Positions 34,252-41,376 of a DNA stretch of 43,410 bases are shown here, piece after piece. The position numbers were made by a program, and so were the translations under genes. Below the pieces are notes generated by a model. The model did no database searches. It was not told where the DNA came from and saw only the letters and a list, made by a program, of their open reading frames with translations. This DNA comes from JALTBU01 sp964410645 (GTDB lineage: Bacteria > Campylobacterota > Campylobacteria > Campylobacterales > Nautiliaceae). Location of the stretch: positions 1-43,410 of the forward strand of contig CAYPHV010000006.1 in NCBI GenBank assembly GCA_964410645.1, in the 5' to 3' direction. Each line of letters starts with the position of its first letter. The stretch's first letter is position 1.

Positions 34252-34680
34252 TTATTTCCCAGTGCTTCCGAATCCTCCGCTGCCTCTTTTTGTATCGCTT
34301 AAATTTTCAACCTCTTCAAATTCTGCCTGAATTACCGGCGTAATGACCGCCTGGGCTATTCTTTCTTTTGCTTTTATTTCAAAATCTTTTTCTCCAAAAT
34401 TTATTAAAAGAACCATAATTTCACCTCTGTAATCAGCATCAATTGTTCCCGGAGTATTCAATACGCTGATCCCTTCTTTAAAAGCAAGCCCACTTCTTGG
34501 TCTGATTTGAACTTCGTAGCCTTTGGGTATTTCAAATGCAAGACCTGTTTTGACAAGTTTTCTTTGCCCCTTTTTAAGCAAAACATCTTCAATGGAGTGT
34601 AAATCAAATCCGGAAGCCAGGTATGTCTGATAAGAAGGCAAAACCGCTTTTTTGTTTAATTTTTTTATTTTTAATTTCAT
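34252..34680 (-). CDS. dut: dUTP diphosphatase
   Basis: A 142-residue trimeric dUTPase that hydrolyses dUTP to dUMP, limiting uracil in DNA and supplying dTMP synthesis. The five motifs are present: SGFDLHS (I), RPRSGLAFKEG (II), GTIDADYRGEI with the catalytic Asp (III), KERIAQAVI (IV) and the mobile C-terminal KRGSGGFGSTG (V). The start at 34680 (MKLKIKKLN) has AGGAG five bases upstream; the longer frame from 34701 overlaps greA without such support. It is 8 nt downstream of greA. Confidence 0.96.
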   Translation of the reverse strand: MKLKIKKLNKKAVLPSYQTYLASGFDLHSIEDVLLKKGQRKLVKTGLAFEIPKGYEVQIRPRSGLAFKEGISVLNTPGTIDADYRGEIMVLLINFGEKDFEIKAKERIAQAVITPVIQAEFEEVENLSDTKRGSGGFGSTGK

Positions 34681-34688
34681 TTCCACTC

Positions 34689-35174
34689 CTAACTGAAACA
34701 AATATCTTCATAACATATTTTTTCTATTTCATAATTTTTAACTCCGCCGGGAAGAGCAACTTCAATTTCATCTCCTACTTCTTTGCCAATCAACGCTTTT
34801 GCAAGAGGAGAATAATACGAAATAAGTCCATTTCCAGGATTTGCTTCGGGAGCCCCCACTATTGTATATTTAACTTGCTTTTCACTGTCAAGATCAATTA
34901 AATATACAGTTGAGCCAAATGCCACTTTGCTATGTGCATGCGCTTTTGGATCCACTACGACGGCTCTGCTTAAAATATCGCTGAGTTCGGAAATTCTTCT
35001 TTCTATATGCGTTTGTTTCTCTTTTGCCGCAAGATATTCCGAATTTTCTTTCAAATCTCCGAGTTCCCTCGCTACATCAATTTCTTTTGCCACTTCGGGC
35101 CTGGCTTTAACTTTTAAATATTCAAGTTCTTTACTTGTTTTTTCATATCCGTATTTAGTCATTGGTTCTTTCAT
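34689..35174 (-). CDS. greA: Transcription elongation factor GreA
   Basis: A 161-residue factor that enters the RNA polymerase secondary channel and triggers cleavage of backtracked RNA. The N-terminal coiled coil carries the acidic tip DLKENSEYLAAKEKQ, and the C-terminal FKBP-like domain includes VAFGSTVYLIDLDSE and ISYYSPLAKALIGKEVGDEIEV. The start is ATG, six bases after AAAAGGA. Its own extended -10 promoter lies just after the lpxB stop, so greA probably begins the greA-dut-argC-lpxH-cheV-cheA-cheW message. Confidence 0.96.
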   Translation of the reverse strand: MKEPMTKYGYEKTSKELEYLKVKARPEVAKEIDVARELGDLKENSEYLAAKEKQTHIERRISELSDILSRAVVVDPKAHAHSKVAFGSTVYLIDLDSEKQVKYTIVGAPEANPGNGLISYYSPLAKALIGKEVGDEIEVALPGGVKNYEIEKICYEDICFS

Positions 35175-35193
35175 AGTTTTCCTTTTAATAAAA

Positions 35194-35202
35194 ATTATAT
35201 CA
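35194..35202 (-). promoter_or_regulatory. Extended -10 promoter of greA
   Basis: On the minus strand, TGATATAAT lies 19 nt before the greA ATG and 3 nt after the lpxB stop codon. It is the same 9-mer as at three plus-strand promoters in this window. Confidence 0.6.
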
Positions 35203-35205
35203 AAT

Positions 35206-36237
35206 TTAATTCATTAATAATTTTACAACATTTTTACTGCTTCCAAATTGTAAAATATCTCTTAATTTTTGAGATTTTTTTCTAAATTCATTTAAAGAAG
35301 CGTTTTTATAATCATTTAAAAGCATATTTATATCAAATTTTTGAAAATATTCCTTGTGAAACTCCCCTAAATTTTCTCTTTCAAAAATAATATTTGCAAG
35401 TCCCGCATAATTTAATTTAACAAGCATTTTAGCAATTAAATATTCAATTTCCCTTGCTTTATACATCAAAACAAAAGGTACTCCCATAACCGCCGCTTCA
35501 AGTGTGGCGGTACCTGAACAGATATATGCAAAATCACTTTTTAAAAGAGCTTCCCCTGTATTAAACACTATTTTAAATTCACTGACATCGCCGTAAATTT
35601 CATTGATTTTATTTTTATAAACGGGATGAACCACCAAAATTTTATTTTTATCTATTTTTTTGGCAAGTTCTCTAAATACCGGCATAAGAAATTTTATTTC
35701 GCTTTTTCTGCTTCCCGGCAAAAACGCCACATTTCCATATTCCCTTTCATCTCTAAACTTTTTTATCTCGTCCAAAACAGGATTTCCGACATATATTCCA
35801 TCTTTCCATATCTTTTTTTCAAACGGAAAAATATAAGCTTTTTGATCAATATACTTATTAACTTCTTTTATCCTTCCTTTTTTCCAAGCCCATACTTTTG
35901 GTAAAATATAATAAATTATTTGCTTTTTTGGATATTTTTTCTTAATAGATTTTGCAAGCCTCAGATTAAAAGAAGGCGCATCAATAAGCAAAATTTGGTC
36001 AGCACCTCTGCTCATATCAGTCAATTTGTTTATAGTCTTTTTTGCCAATTTAATTTTAGGCAATACATCAAAAAAACCCATAACATTAAATTCATTGCTG
36101 TCAATTACAGGCTCTCCGAGAGATTTGTCAAAAACACCTTCAATTTTACATGTTTGATTTTCCATTTTACATTTATTTAAAATTTCTTTCAAATGCAGAT
36201 TCGCACTCGGTTCAATTGCGCTTACCAGTATCTTCAT
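35206..36237 (-). CDS. lpxB: Lipid-A-disaccharide synthase
   Basis: A 343-residue GT-B glycosyltransferase that joins lipid X and UDP-2,3-diacylglucosamine into the lipid A disaccharide at the inner membrane. Signatures are ILVSAIEPSANLHL, FNVMGFFDVLPKI, LLIDAPSFNLRLAK, YYILPKVWAWKKGR, YVGNPVLDEI, AFLPGSRKSEI and ICSGTATLEAAVMGVPFVLMY (a UDP-sugar site). It is shorter than E. coli LpxB (about 380), with SAIEPSAN in place of AGETSGD as in other Campylobacterota. The start is ATG with only a weak ribosome-binding sequence (CGGAA), preceded by a 14-codon ORF. The segment CKMENQTCK near the N-terminus looks like a short insertion. Confidence 0.94.
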   Translation of the reverse strand: MKILVSAIEPSANLHLKEILNKCKMENQTCKIEGVFDKSLGEPVIDSNEFNVMGFFDVLPKIKLAKKTINKLTDMSRGADQILLIDAPSFNLRLAKSIKKKYPKKQIIYYILPKVWAWKKGRIKEVNKYIDQKAYIFPFEKKIWKDGIYVGNPVLDEIKKFRDEREYGNVAFLPGSRKSEIKFLMPVFRELAKKIDKNKILVVHPVYKNKINEIYGDVSEFKIVFNTGEALLKSDFAYICSGTATLEAAVMGVPFVLMYKAREIEYLIAKMLVKLNYAGLANIIFERENLGEFHKEYFQKFDINMLLNDYKNASLNEFRKKSQKLRDILQFGSSKNVVKLLMN

Positions 36238-36251
36238 TTTACATTCCGCAC

Positions 36252-36296
36252 TTATTTGATTAATATTTTTTTTCCAAAATATCCCGGCATACGCAT
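36252..36296 (-). CDS. Candidate 14-residue ORF between mcrC and lpxB
   Basis: MRMPGYFGKKILIK is encoded on the minus strand by an ATG that follows AAAGGATTAAT, a strong ribosome-binding site, two bases after the mcrC stop. It ends 14 nt before the lpxB ATG, in a different frame. It may be a leader peptide that delivers ribosomes to lpxB, or the remnant of a gene cut when mcrBC arrived. No homology is recognised. Confidence 0.3.
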   Translation of the reverse strand: MRMPGYFGKKILIK

Positions 36297-36297
36297 A

Positions 36298-37518
36298 TTA
36301 ATCCTTTAAATTTAACTCTGGATAAAATTTATTTTCAAATAAATCAAAAAAGACTAATTCCAAACTTGGCTTTTCGTCAGTTTTTTTGAAAAAATATTTT
36401 CTATATTCTGCTTCATTATCCTTTGGATAAACCAAATAAACCCTCTCGCAATTTACATACTTTGTGGCATAAGCATACATTTGATAAATATCATTTTGAC
36501 CTATTCCGTTATTATTTTTTTCATAATTTAATATTTTCCATTTTGTATCCAAAACAATTTTACCGTCGTCTATTATTATATCAGGAATTAAGCTAAATTT
36601 ACCTTTATTGTTTAAATAAACCAAATGATATTTTTTGTGTTGTGATTTTATATTTTGATATTCTTTTTTTAAAAAATTACAAACATAACTTTCAAAAAGT
36701 TTATTCATATCAAAAAGAAGTGCAAAGGCAACACTGTTTCCTTTGTAAGGTGTAAAACTATTTCCAAATAAAAATATTTTTGCCCATAAAATAATATTTT
36801 CATAATCTTTCATTTGTCTATTTAATAGAATATTATTAAAGGCTATTTTTATATTTTTACACTCTTTTACTTCATCAAAAACGAACAAAAACTCTCTAAT
36901 TCTTTTCTGATTTTTATTTAATTTAGATTTTTTATAAAGATATTTTAGTGTAGTTTTTATAATTCTATTTTCGATTCTATCACTCATAAATTCATCATAT
37001 TCTACAAAAAATCTCTCTTTATGAATAAAATTTTTTTTAATTTGCTCTTTTAATTTTAATTTACCTTTTAGAAATTTAATATTTTCCTCTTTTTGAATAT
37101 AATCCCGTTTTATTCCTCTTTTTATAAGTTTATCCAATTCATCCAAAAACATAGAAATAAAAATCTCTAAAAGAGGCATTTTACTATTCTTTAATTGTGC
37201 CATATTAAAACTTTTAAAAGGAGAATTTTTCAAAGTTTTTAGCATTTTTAAAACTATTTTTTTTAATTCATTATTACTTTTATTTTTAATCTTTGGAAGA
37301 ATTTCAATAGTAGTCCCATCATTTGTTTGAATCAAACCTACAAAATTTTGAGCTTGTAAAACTTTTCCAAAGCCCTTTTTCATAGTTATTTTTAAATAAT
37401 TAGCACTTGATTCATTTTCTAAAATAAACTTTTCTAATTCTTCAAAAGCAGATTTTTTTATAAAATTTTTTTGATTTTCATTTTTATATTGAAGAAATTC
37501 AAACTCTTTTAAAATCAT
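36298..37518 (-). CDS. mcrC: McrC-family nuclease subunit of a modification-dependent restriction system
   Basis: 406 residues. An N-terminal beta-rich domain (VLQAQNFVGLIQTNDGTTIEILPKI) and a middle helical region (SDRIENRIIKTTLKYL) match McrC. The C-terminal PD-(D/E)xK nuclease has Asp313 in LIPDIII, D324-T-K326 in VLDTKWK and QNDIYQMYAY (341-350). In E. coli McrC binds the McrB ATPase ring, stimulates its GTPase and cuts DNA near methylated sites. The ATG overlaps the mcrB stop (ATGA), so the subunits are coupled. The catalytic residues look intact, so the nuclease should be active if McrB is. Confidence 0.88.
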   Translation of the reverse strand: MILKEFEFLQYKNENQKNFIKKSAFEELEKFILENESSANYLKITMKKGFGKVLQAQNFVGLIQTNDGTTIEILPKIKNKSNNELKKIVLKMLKTLKNSPFKSFNMAQLKNSKMPLLEIFISMFLDELDKLIKRGIKRDYIQKEENIKFLKGKLKLKEQIKKNFIHKERFFVEYDEFMSDRIENRIIKTTLKYLYKKSKLNKNQKRIREFLFVFDEVKECKNIKIAFNNILLNRQMKDYENIILWAKIFLFGNSFTPYKGNSVAFALLFDMNKLFESYVCNFLKKEYQNIKSQHKKYHLVYLNNKGKFSLIPDIIIDDGKIVLDTKWKILNYEKNNNGIGQNDIYQMYAYATKYVNCERVYLVYPKDNEAEYRKYFFKKTDEKPSLELVFFDLFENKFYPELNLKD

Positions 37519-38445
37519 TTTCTAAAATCATTAAAATCAAAATTTTCTTTAATTTCATAAATAAATTTTTCATCATCCAAATAATCATCTACTTGATAAT
37601 CAAAAATATTAGAGTTTATTTCTTTTTTATCTACAAATCCTTTACCTAAAACCATCATAATTTTTTCAAAGTCATCATAAAAGTATTCTTGTAAAAGTGG
37701 AATAATTTTATTTTTAAAAATATTTATTAACTCATCTATCGTTGGATTATTTTTTAAACTCATAAAATATGAATGACCTATCATATGGTCTCTATCATAT
37801 AAATATTCTATTCTTTTATTGATAGTTTCAAGTAGATTTTGAATATTTATTCCATCAATTTCAATACCTTTTAAAAGTTCAGGTTTTGGCATCATTTCGA
37901 CAAATTCAAATCTTCTTCTAAGTGCAGTATCCATTAGAGCAATACTTCTGTCGGCTGTATTCATAGTTCCTAAAATATACAGATTTTTTGGCACTCCAAA
38001 TTCTTCATTTGAATATGGAAGTGTTANNNNNNNNNNNNNNNNNNNNNNNNNNNNNNNNNNNNNNNNNNNNNNNNNNNNNNNNNNNNNNNNNNNNNNNNNN
38101 NNNNNNNNNNNNNNNNNNNNNNNNNNATAATTTCTTAAAAATTCCATCCTCAACACGATAACTTAAATTCTCATTTTCGTCACTTTCAGCTTTTATCCCT
38201 TCTACAAATTCTTCATATCCATAACTTTGATGAAAAGTTACAAATTCAATTTGCCCCGCTTTTTTATACTCATCAAATCTTTTTTTTAACTCTTCTCTAT
38301 TTTCATTTTCTAACTCATCTAAACTTTTATTTTCTATAATTGATAGAGCCCTATTGACTAAATTATATGTTTTTCCTGTTCCCGGAGGACCGTAAAGAAT
38401 TTGATTTAGTGATTGATTTTCGTTTTGCACTTTATTGGATTTCAT
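37515..38445 (-). CDS. mcrB: McrB-family AAA+ motor subunit, split by an assembly gap
   Basis: The two coding pieces either side of the N gap are one gene. The first gives GPPGTGKT (Walker A, 19-26), VTFHQSYGYEEFVEGIK and YRVEDGIFKKL. The second begins TLPYSNEEFGVPKNLYILG and continues with TMNTADRSIALMDTALRRRF (sensor 1 and arginine finger). The part between, which in relatives carries Walker B (IDEINRG-like), lies in the gap. The flanks total 831 nt (277 codons), so the true gap must be a multiple of three if the gene is intact; relatives suggest more than 100 nt is missing. The motor starts almost at residue 1, so the N-terminal methyl-DNA-binding domain of E. coli McrB is absent. An out-of-frame mini-ORF overlaps the start. 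Confidence 0.85.
38027..38126. other. 100-N assembly gap inside mcrB
   Basis: Exactly 100 N. It removes the expected Walker B part of the McrB motor domain. The flanks share no overlap. Because 100 is not a multiple of three, the two halves appear in different frames although they belong together. Confidence 0.95.
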
Positions 38446-38455
38446 ATTTTTTCAT
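38432..38455 (-). CDS. 7-codon mini-ORF overlapping the mcrB start
   Basis: AAAAAGGC followed six bases later by ATG opens seven codons (MKKYEIQ) and a TAA. The mcrB ATG (38443-38445) lies inside it in another frame, too far (about 17 nt) from that ribosome-binding site to use it directly. Loss of one A from the six-A run would fuse the frames (MKN-MKSNK). It is either a translational leader or a start-region frameshift. Confidence 0.3.
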   Translation of the reverse strand: MKKYEIQ

Positions 38456-38500
38456 ACTTTGCCTTTTTAAAAATTCAATATTTCTTTATCATCGCTGCAT

Positions 38501-40153
38501 TTAAAGCCTGCCGCCTTTATAAATCGAATAAATCAAAACAAGCCCCATTATAAATGCTACTACAAATCCTACAAATCCAAAAAAGGGCACTCCTAATATA
38601 ATAGGCGGAATATCAGAATAAACCAGAATGGAAGAACCAATTAAAATAGCCGCGATAACAATGGAAATAGTAAGACGGTTCACTGATTTTTCTATATTTT
38701 TGCTCAATGCTTTTATTCCGACATGTTCCATTTGAATCTTAATCCTGCCGTCTTTAATCTGTTTTAAAATATCTTTTGCGTCATAAGCGCTGTATTCAAA
38801 AAAATCACTTATTTCTTTTGGAATTTCACCCATTTTTGAAAATATATTTTTAAAGGAAAATTCTTTTTTATATATTTTTAAAATCACAGGTTTTATACTT
38901 TCATAAGCGTTAAAATTACTGTCTATCTGATTTCCTACACCTTCATAAGTTATAAGGGCCTTTATAAGAATAAAAAACTCTTTTTTAAAAGAAAGATTAT
39001 ATTTTGAAATCATTTTGCTCAAATCATAAAAAATATCTTTTATTTTAATATCTTTTAAAGAGCTGAAAAGATAATTATTAAAAAGTTTATCCGCATCTTT
39101 TATAAATGAATCTGTATCAATTTCATCAGAATAATTTGTCATTTTCAACAGATTTAACGCTGCTTTTTCTTCATTACCTTTTACAAGATAATATATACAT
39201 TCCAATATATTCTTTTGATCTTTTTTTGTAATCATCCCCATCAGTCCAAAATCAATAAAAGCTATTTTTTTATCTTTTGTAATAAATAAATTTCCGGGAT
39301 GCGGGTCTGCATGAAAAAAACGGTGAACAAAAATCTGATCACACAATAAATCAAATCCTACTTTAGCAATTTTTTTATTATTAATATTGTATTCGCTGTA
39401 TTTTGAAACATCATTGATTTTTATACCTTGAATAAATTCCATAGTAACGATTTTGGAAGTAGAATATTCTTCATATAATTTTGGAATTTTTATTCTTTTT
39501 TCGTTTTCAAACATTTTTGTAAATCTCTTTAGATTTTTGGCTTCTTTCAAATAGTCAAGTTCATCTGCCATATACATTTCAAATTCGCTTGTAACCTCTT
39601 TTAACGATTTAATACCATACGGGGCTAAAACATTATCAAACATATCAGCTATGGCTTTCAATATATCAATATCGGTATTTATTTCTTCCTTAATTCCAGG
39701 TTTTTGAACTTTTATGGCTACCTCTTCACCGCTAAGCAGCACTCCTTTATATACCTGTCCTATAGACGCACTCGCAATTAATTTAAGCTCGCCCAGAAAA
39801 ATTTCGTTAATATTTTTTTTCAATTCTGTTTCAAAAATCGGACTTATTTCTTCTATATCAACAGGCGTTACCCTGTCTTGAAGTTTTTCAAATTCATCTA
39901 TTAATTCTATCGGTATTAAATCAGGCCTGATTGAAAGCATTTGGGCCAATTTTATAAAAGTGGGGCCTAATTCTTCTATTGTTTTTCTTATTCTCTGATA
40001 TGTGTTTAACCCATAGTCGTTTTTTTTCACAGCAGGAAGTTTAAAACTTCCGTCATTAATTTTTTTGACAATATCATAAAAACCGTTTTTAATAAAAATC
40101 GATATAATTTGGTTAAATCTTTTAATATTTTTGATTGATTGAATTATTTTCAC
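38501..40153 (-). CDS. ABC1/UbiB-family atypical protein kinase-like protein
   Basis: 550 residues. The ABC1 core is complete: TFIKLAQMLSIRPDLIP, in which the family KxGQ motif reads KLAQ (68-71); the Ala-rich nucleotide loop ASASIGQVYKG; the ATP lysine in VAIKVQKPG; the catalytic HADPHPGN; and the metal-binding AFIDFGLMG. Two membrane segments end the protein (VNRLTISIVIAAILIGSSIL and the following one), as in UbiB. Relatives support quinone or lipid metabolism, often by ATPase activity. A role in ubiquinone synthesis is doubtful here because Campylobacterota use menaquinone. Its start overlaps the stop of the coiled-coil gene by 4 nt, so the two are coupled. Confidence 0.88.
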   Translation of the reverse strand: MKIIQSIKNIKRFNQIISIFIKNGFYDIVKKINDGSFKLPAVKKNDYGLNTYQRIRKTIEELGPTFIKLAQMLSIRPDLIPIELIDEFEKLQDRVTPVDIEEISPIFETELKKNINEIFLGELKLIASASIGQVYKGVLLSGEEVAIKVQKPGIKEEINTDIDILKAIADMFDNVLAPYGIKSLKEVTSEFEMYMADELDYLKEAKNLKRFTKMFENEKRIKIPKLYEEYSTSKIVTMEFIQGIKINDVSKYSEYNINNKKIAKVGFDLLCDQIFVHRFFHADPHPGNLFITKDKKIAFIDFGLMGMITKKDQKNILECIYYLVKGNEEKAALNLLKMTNYSDEIDTDSFIKDADKLFNNYLFSSLKDIKIKDIFYDLSKMISKYNLSFKKEFFILIKALITYEGVGNQIDSNFNAYESIKPVILKIYKKEFSFKNIFSKMGEIPKEISDFFEYSAYDAKDILKQIKDGRIKIQMEHVGIKALSKNIEKSVNRLTISIVIAAILIGSSILVYSDIPPIILGVPFFGFVGFVVAFIMGLVLIYSIYKGGRL

Positions 40154-41295
40154 TTATTATCGTCCCTATTTTCCTGCAAAGCTTTTTTGGCACCTTCTAT
40201 CATACCGTTAATCGCCCCTTTTGTAATTTTAGTGATTTTAGCTGAAATTTCTTCTAATCTTAGTTTCATATTTTCATTTAAAATGCTTGATTTTTCTTTT
40301 GCATTATTTAACGTTTCTTCACTTTCATGTTTTAACATATCTACTTTTTGCCTTAATATTTCTTTTGCCTGATTTTTAATTTCAGCAATTTTTCCTTTTA
40401 CTTCGTTTAAATCATAATCTAATGGTTTTTCTCTATGAGTAAGATTGTTTACGGCTTCAACCATAGCTATATACATAATTTCAAGTTTTTCAAGAGTTTT
40501 TTCCACATCCGCCTGGACAAAAGTATCTGTATCGGCTTTTGCATTATCTAAATAATTTTTTAATTTTTTAATTTTATCCTGCAGATATTCTTCCAGTATT
40601 TCAATACTCGATTCAAGAACTTTTTGCACATCTGCGTGCATTTCTTCCGTTTTTTCTTTAGCGGCTAAAACCGCTTTTTCAAAAATTTCTTTGGCTTGCG
40701 CAACAGTAAGCTCAGAATCATTTAAAGCATTGTCAACTTCTTTTTTTACAACAGTTTTTATTTTTTCTTCTTTGTTTCCGCCCTGTTGTAAAATCAGTTG
40801 AATTTCTTTTTTTATATTTTCCTGCAAAACGGCTATTATTTTTTCATTTTTTGAGTTCATCTCATTGATTACTTGTTCTATATGATCTTTTATATCGCTA
40901 TTATATTCACCGGCAATTTCTTTTAGATTTTCAAATGAGTAGCTTAGTTTAGTTTCCAGTTCTTTTTCTTTTTGCTCAAGTTCTATAGCAATTATTCGTT
41001 TTTGTCCGTTTAACTGTTCTATTACTGCTATTAAATCCGCCTGAGTTGCATTAACAATTCCCTGTATTACAGCTTTGATATATTCTTTATTTGCAAGATT
41101 TATTTTTTTTAATTCTTCCAAAGAGGTTACAAAAATTTCTCTTATATTTGCTTTTATTTTATTGGCATCTTTGTTATTTCTTTCTATTGTCTCATTTAAT
41201 ATTTTTTCAACAAAAATTCTTATTTCTTTTGTATTTAATCTATTCTTTTTTTTTAATTCTTCTATTTTTTGAGAAATTTTTTGCTTAATATCCAT
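40150..41295 (-). CDS. Long amphipathic helical (coiled-coil) protein coupled to the ABC1 kinase
   Basis: 381 residues, almost entirely charged amphipathic helix with no cysteine, no signal peptide and no membrane segment; the style resembles apolipoprotein-, phasin- or LEA-like proteins. Segments such as EIFEKAVLAAKEKTEEMHADVQ and AEIKNQAKEILRQKVDMLK (shown separately) recur with 11-residue periodicity. The C-terminal KITKGAINGMIEGAKKAL is a good membrane-surface helix. Function unknown. The 4-nt overlap with the ABC1 gene suggests a working pair at a lipid surface (inference). The start at 41295 has GGAGG five bases upstream; TTG at 41307 would overlap that site. Confidence 0.7.
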   Translation of the reverse strand: MDIKQKISQKIEELKKKNRLNTKEIRIFVEKILNETIERNNKDANKIKANIREIFVTSLEELKKINLANKEYIKAVIQGIVNATQADLIAVIEQLNGQKRIIAIELEQKEKELETKLSYSFENLKEIAGEYNSDIKDHIEQVINEMNSKNEKIIAVLQENIKKEIQLILQQGGNKEEKIKTVVKKEVDNALNDSELTVAQAKEIFEKAVLAAKEKTEEMHADVQKVLESSIEILEEYLQDKIKKLKNYLDNAKADTDTFVQADVEKTLEKLEIMYIAMVEAVNNLTHREKPLDYDLNEVKGKIAEIKNQAKEILRQKVDMLKHESEETLNNAKEKSSILNENMKLRLEEISAKITKITKGAINGMIEGAKKALQENRDDNK

Positions 41296-41302
41296 ATTTT
41301 CC

Positions 41303-41319
41303 TCCAATTTTTAATTGGA
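41303..41319. promoter_or_regulatory. 17-bp perfect dyad at the predicted transcription start
   Basis: TCCAATT-TTT-AATTGGA is a perfect inverted repeat with 7-bp arms. It lies between the -10 box (41322-41327) and the ribosome-binding site, covering the predicted +1 near 41315. This is the classic place for a repressor operator. Because the start falls inside it, a full RNA hairpin is unlikely. Confidence 0.5.
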
Positions 41320-41321
41320 TT

Positions 41322-41330
41322 ATTATAGCA
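41322..41330 (-). promoter_or_regulatory. Extended -10 promoter of the coiled-coil/ABC1 operon
   Basis: On the minus strand, TGCTATAAT is identical to the box before the diguanylate cyclase gene. It lies 26 nt before the ATG at 41295. No convincing -35 is seen. Confidence 0.6.
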
Positions 41331-41376
41331 TTTTTTACTGAATTTAAATTCATAAAGAAAGAAAAGGAAAAAGGAG

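Noticed and set aside
37515..38445. mcrB as a frameshifted pseudogene
   Set aside because: The apparent frame change is caused only by the 100-N placeholder; the real flanks sum to a whole number of codons.
41303..41319. RNA hairpin hiding the ribosome-binding site of the coiled-coil gene
   Set aside because: The predicted transcription start falls inside the dyad, so the full hairpin would not be transcribed; a DNA operator is the better reading.
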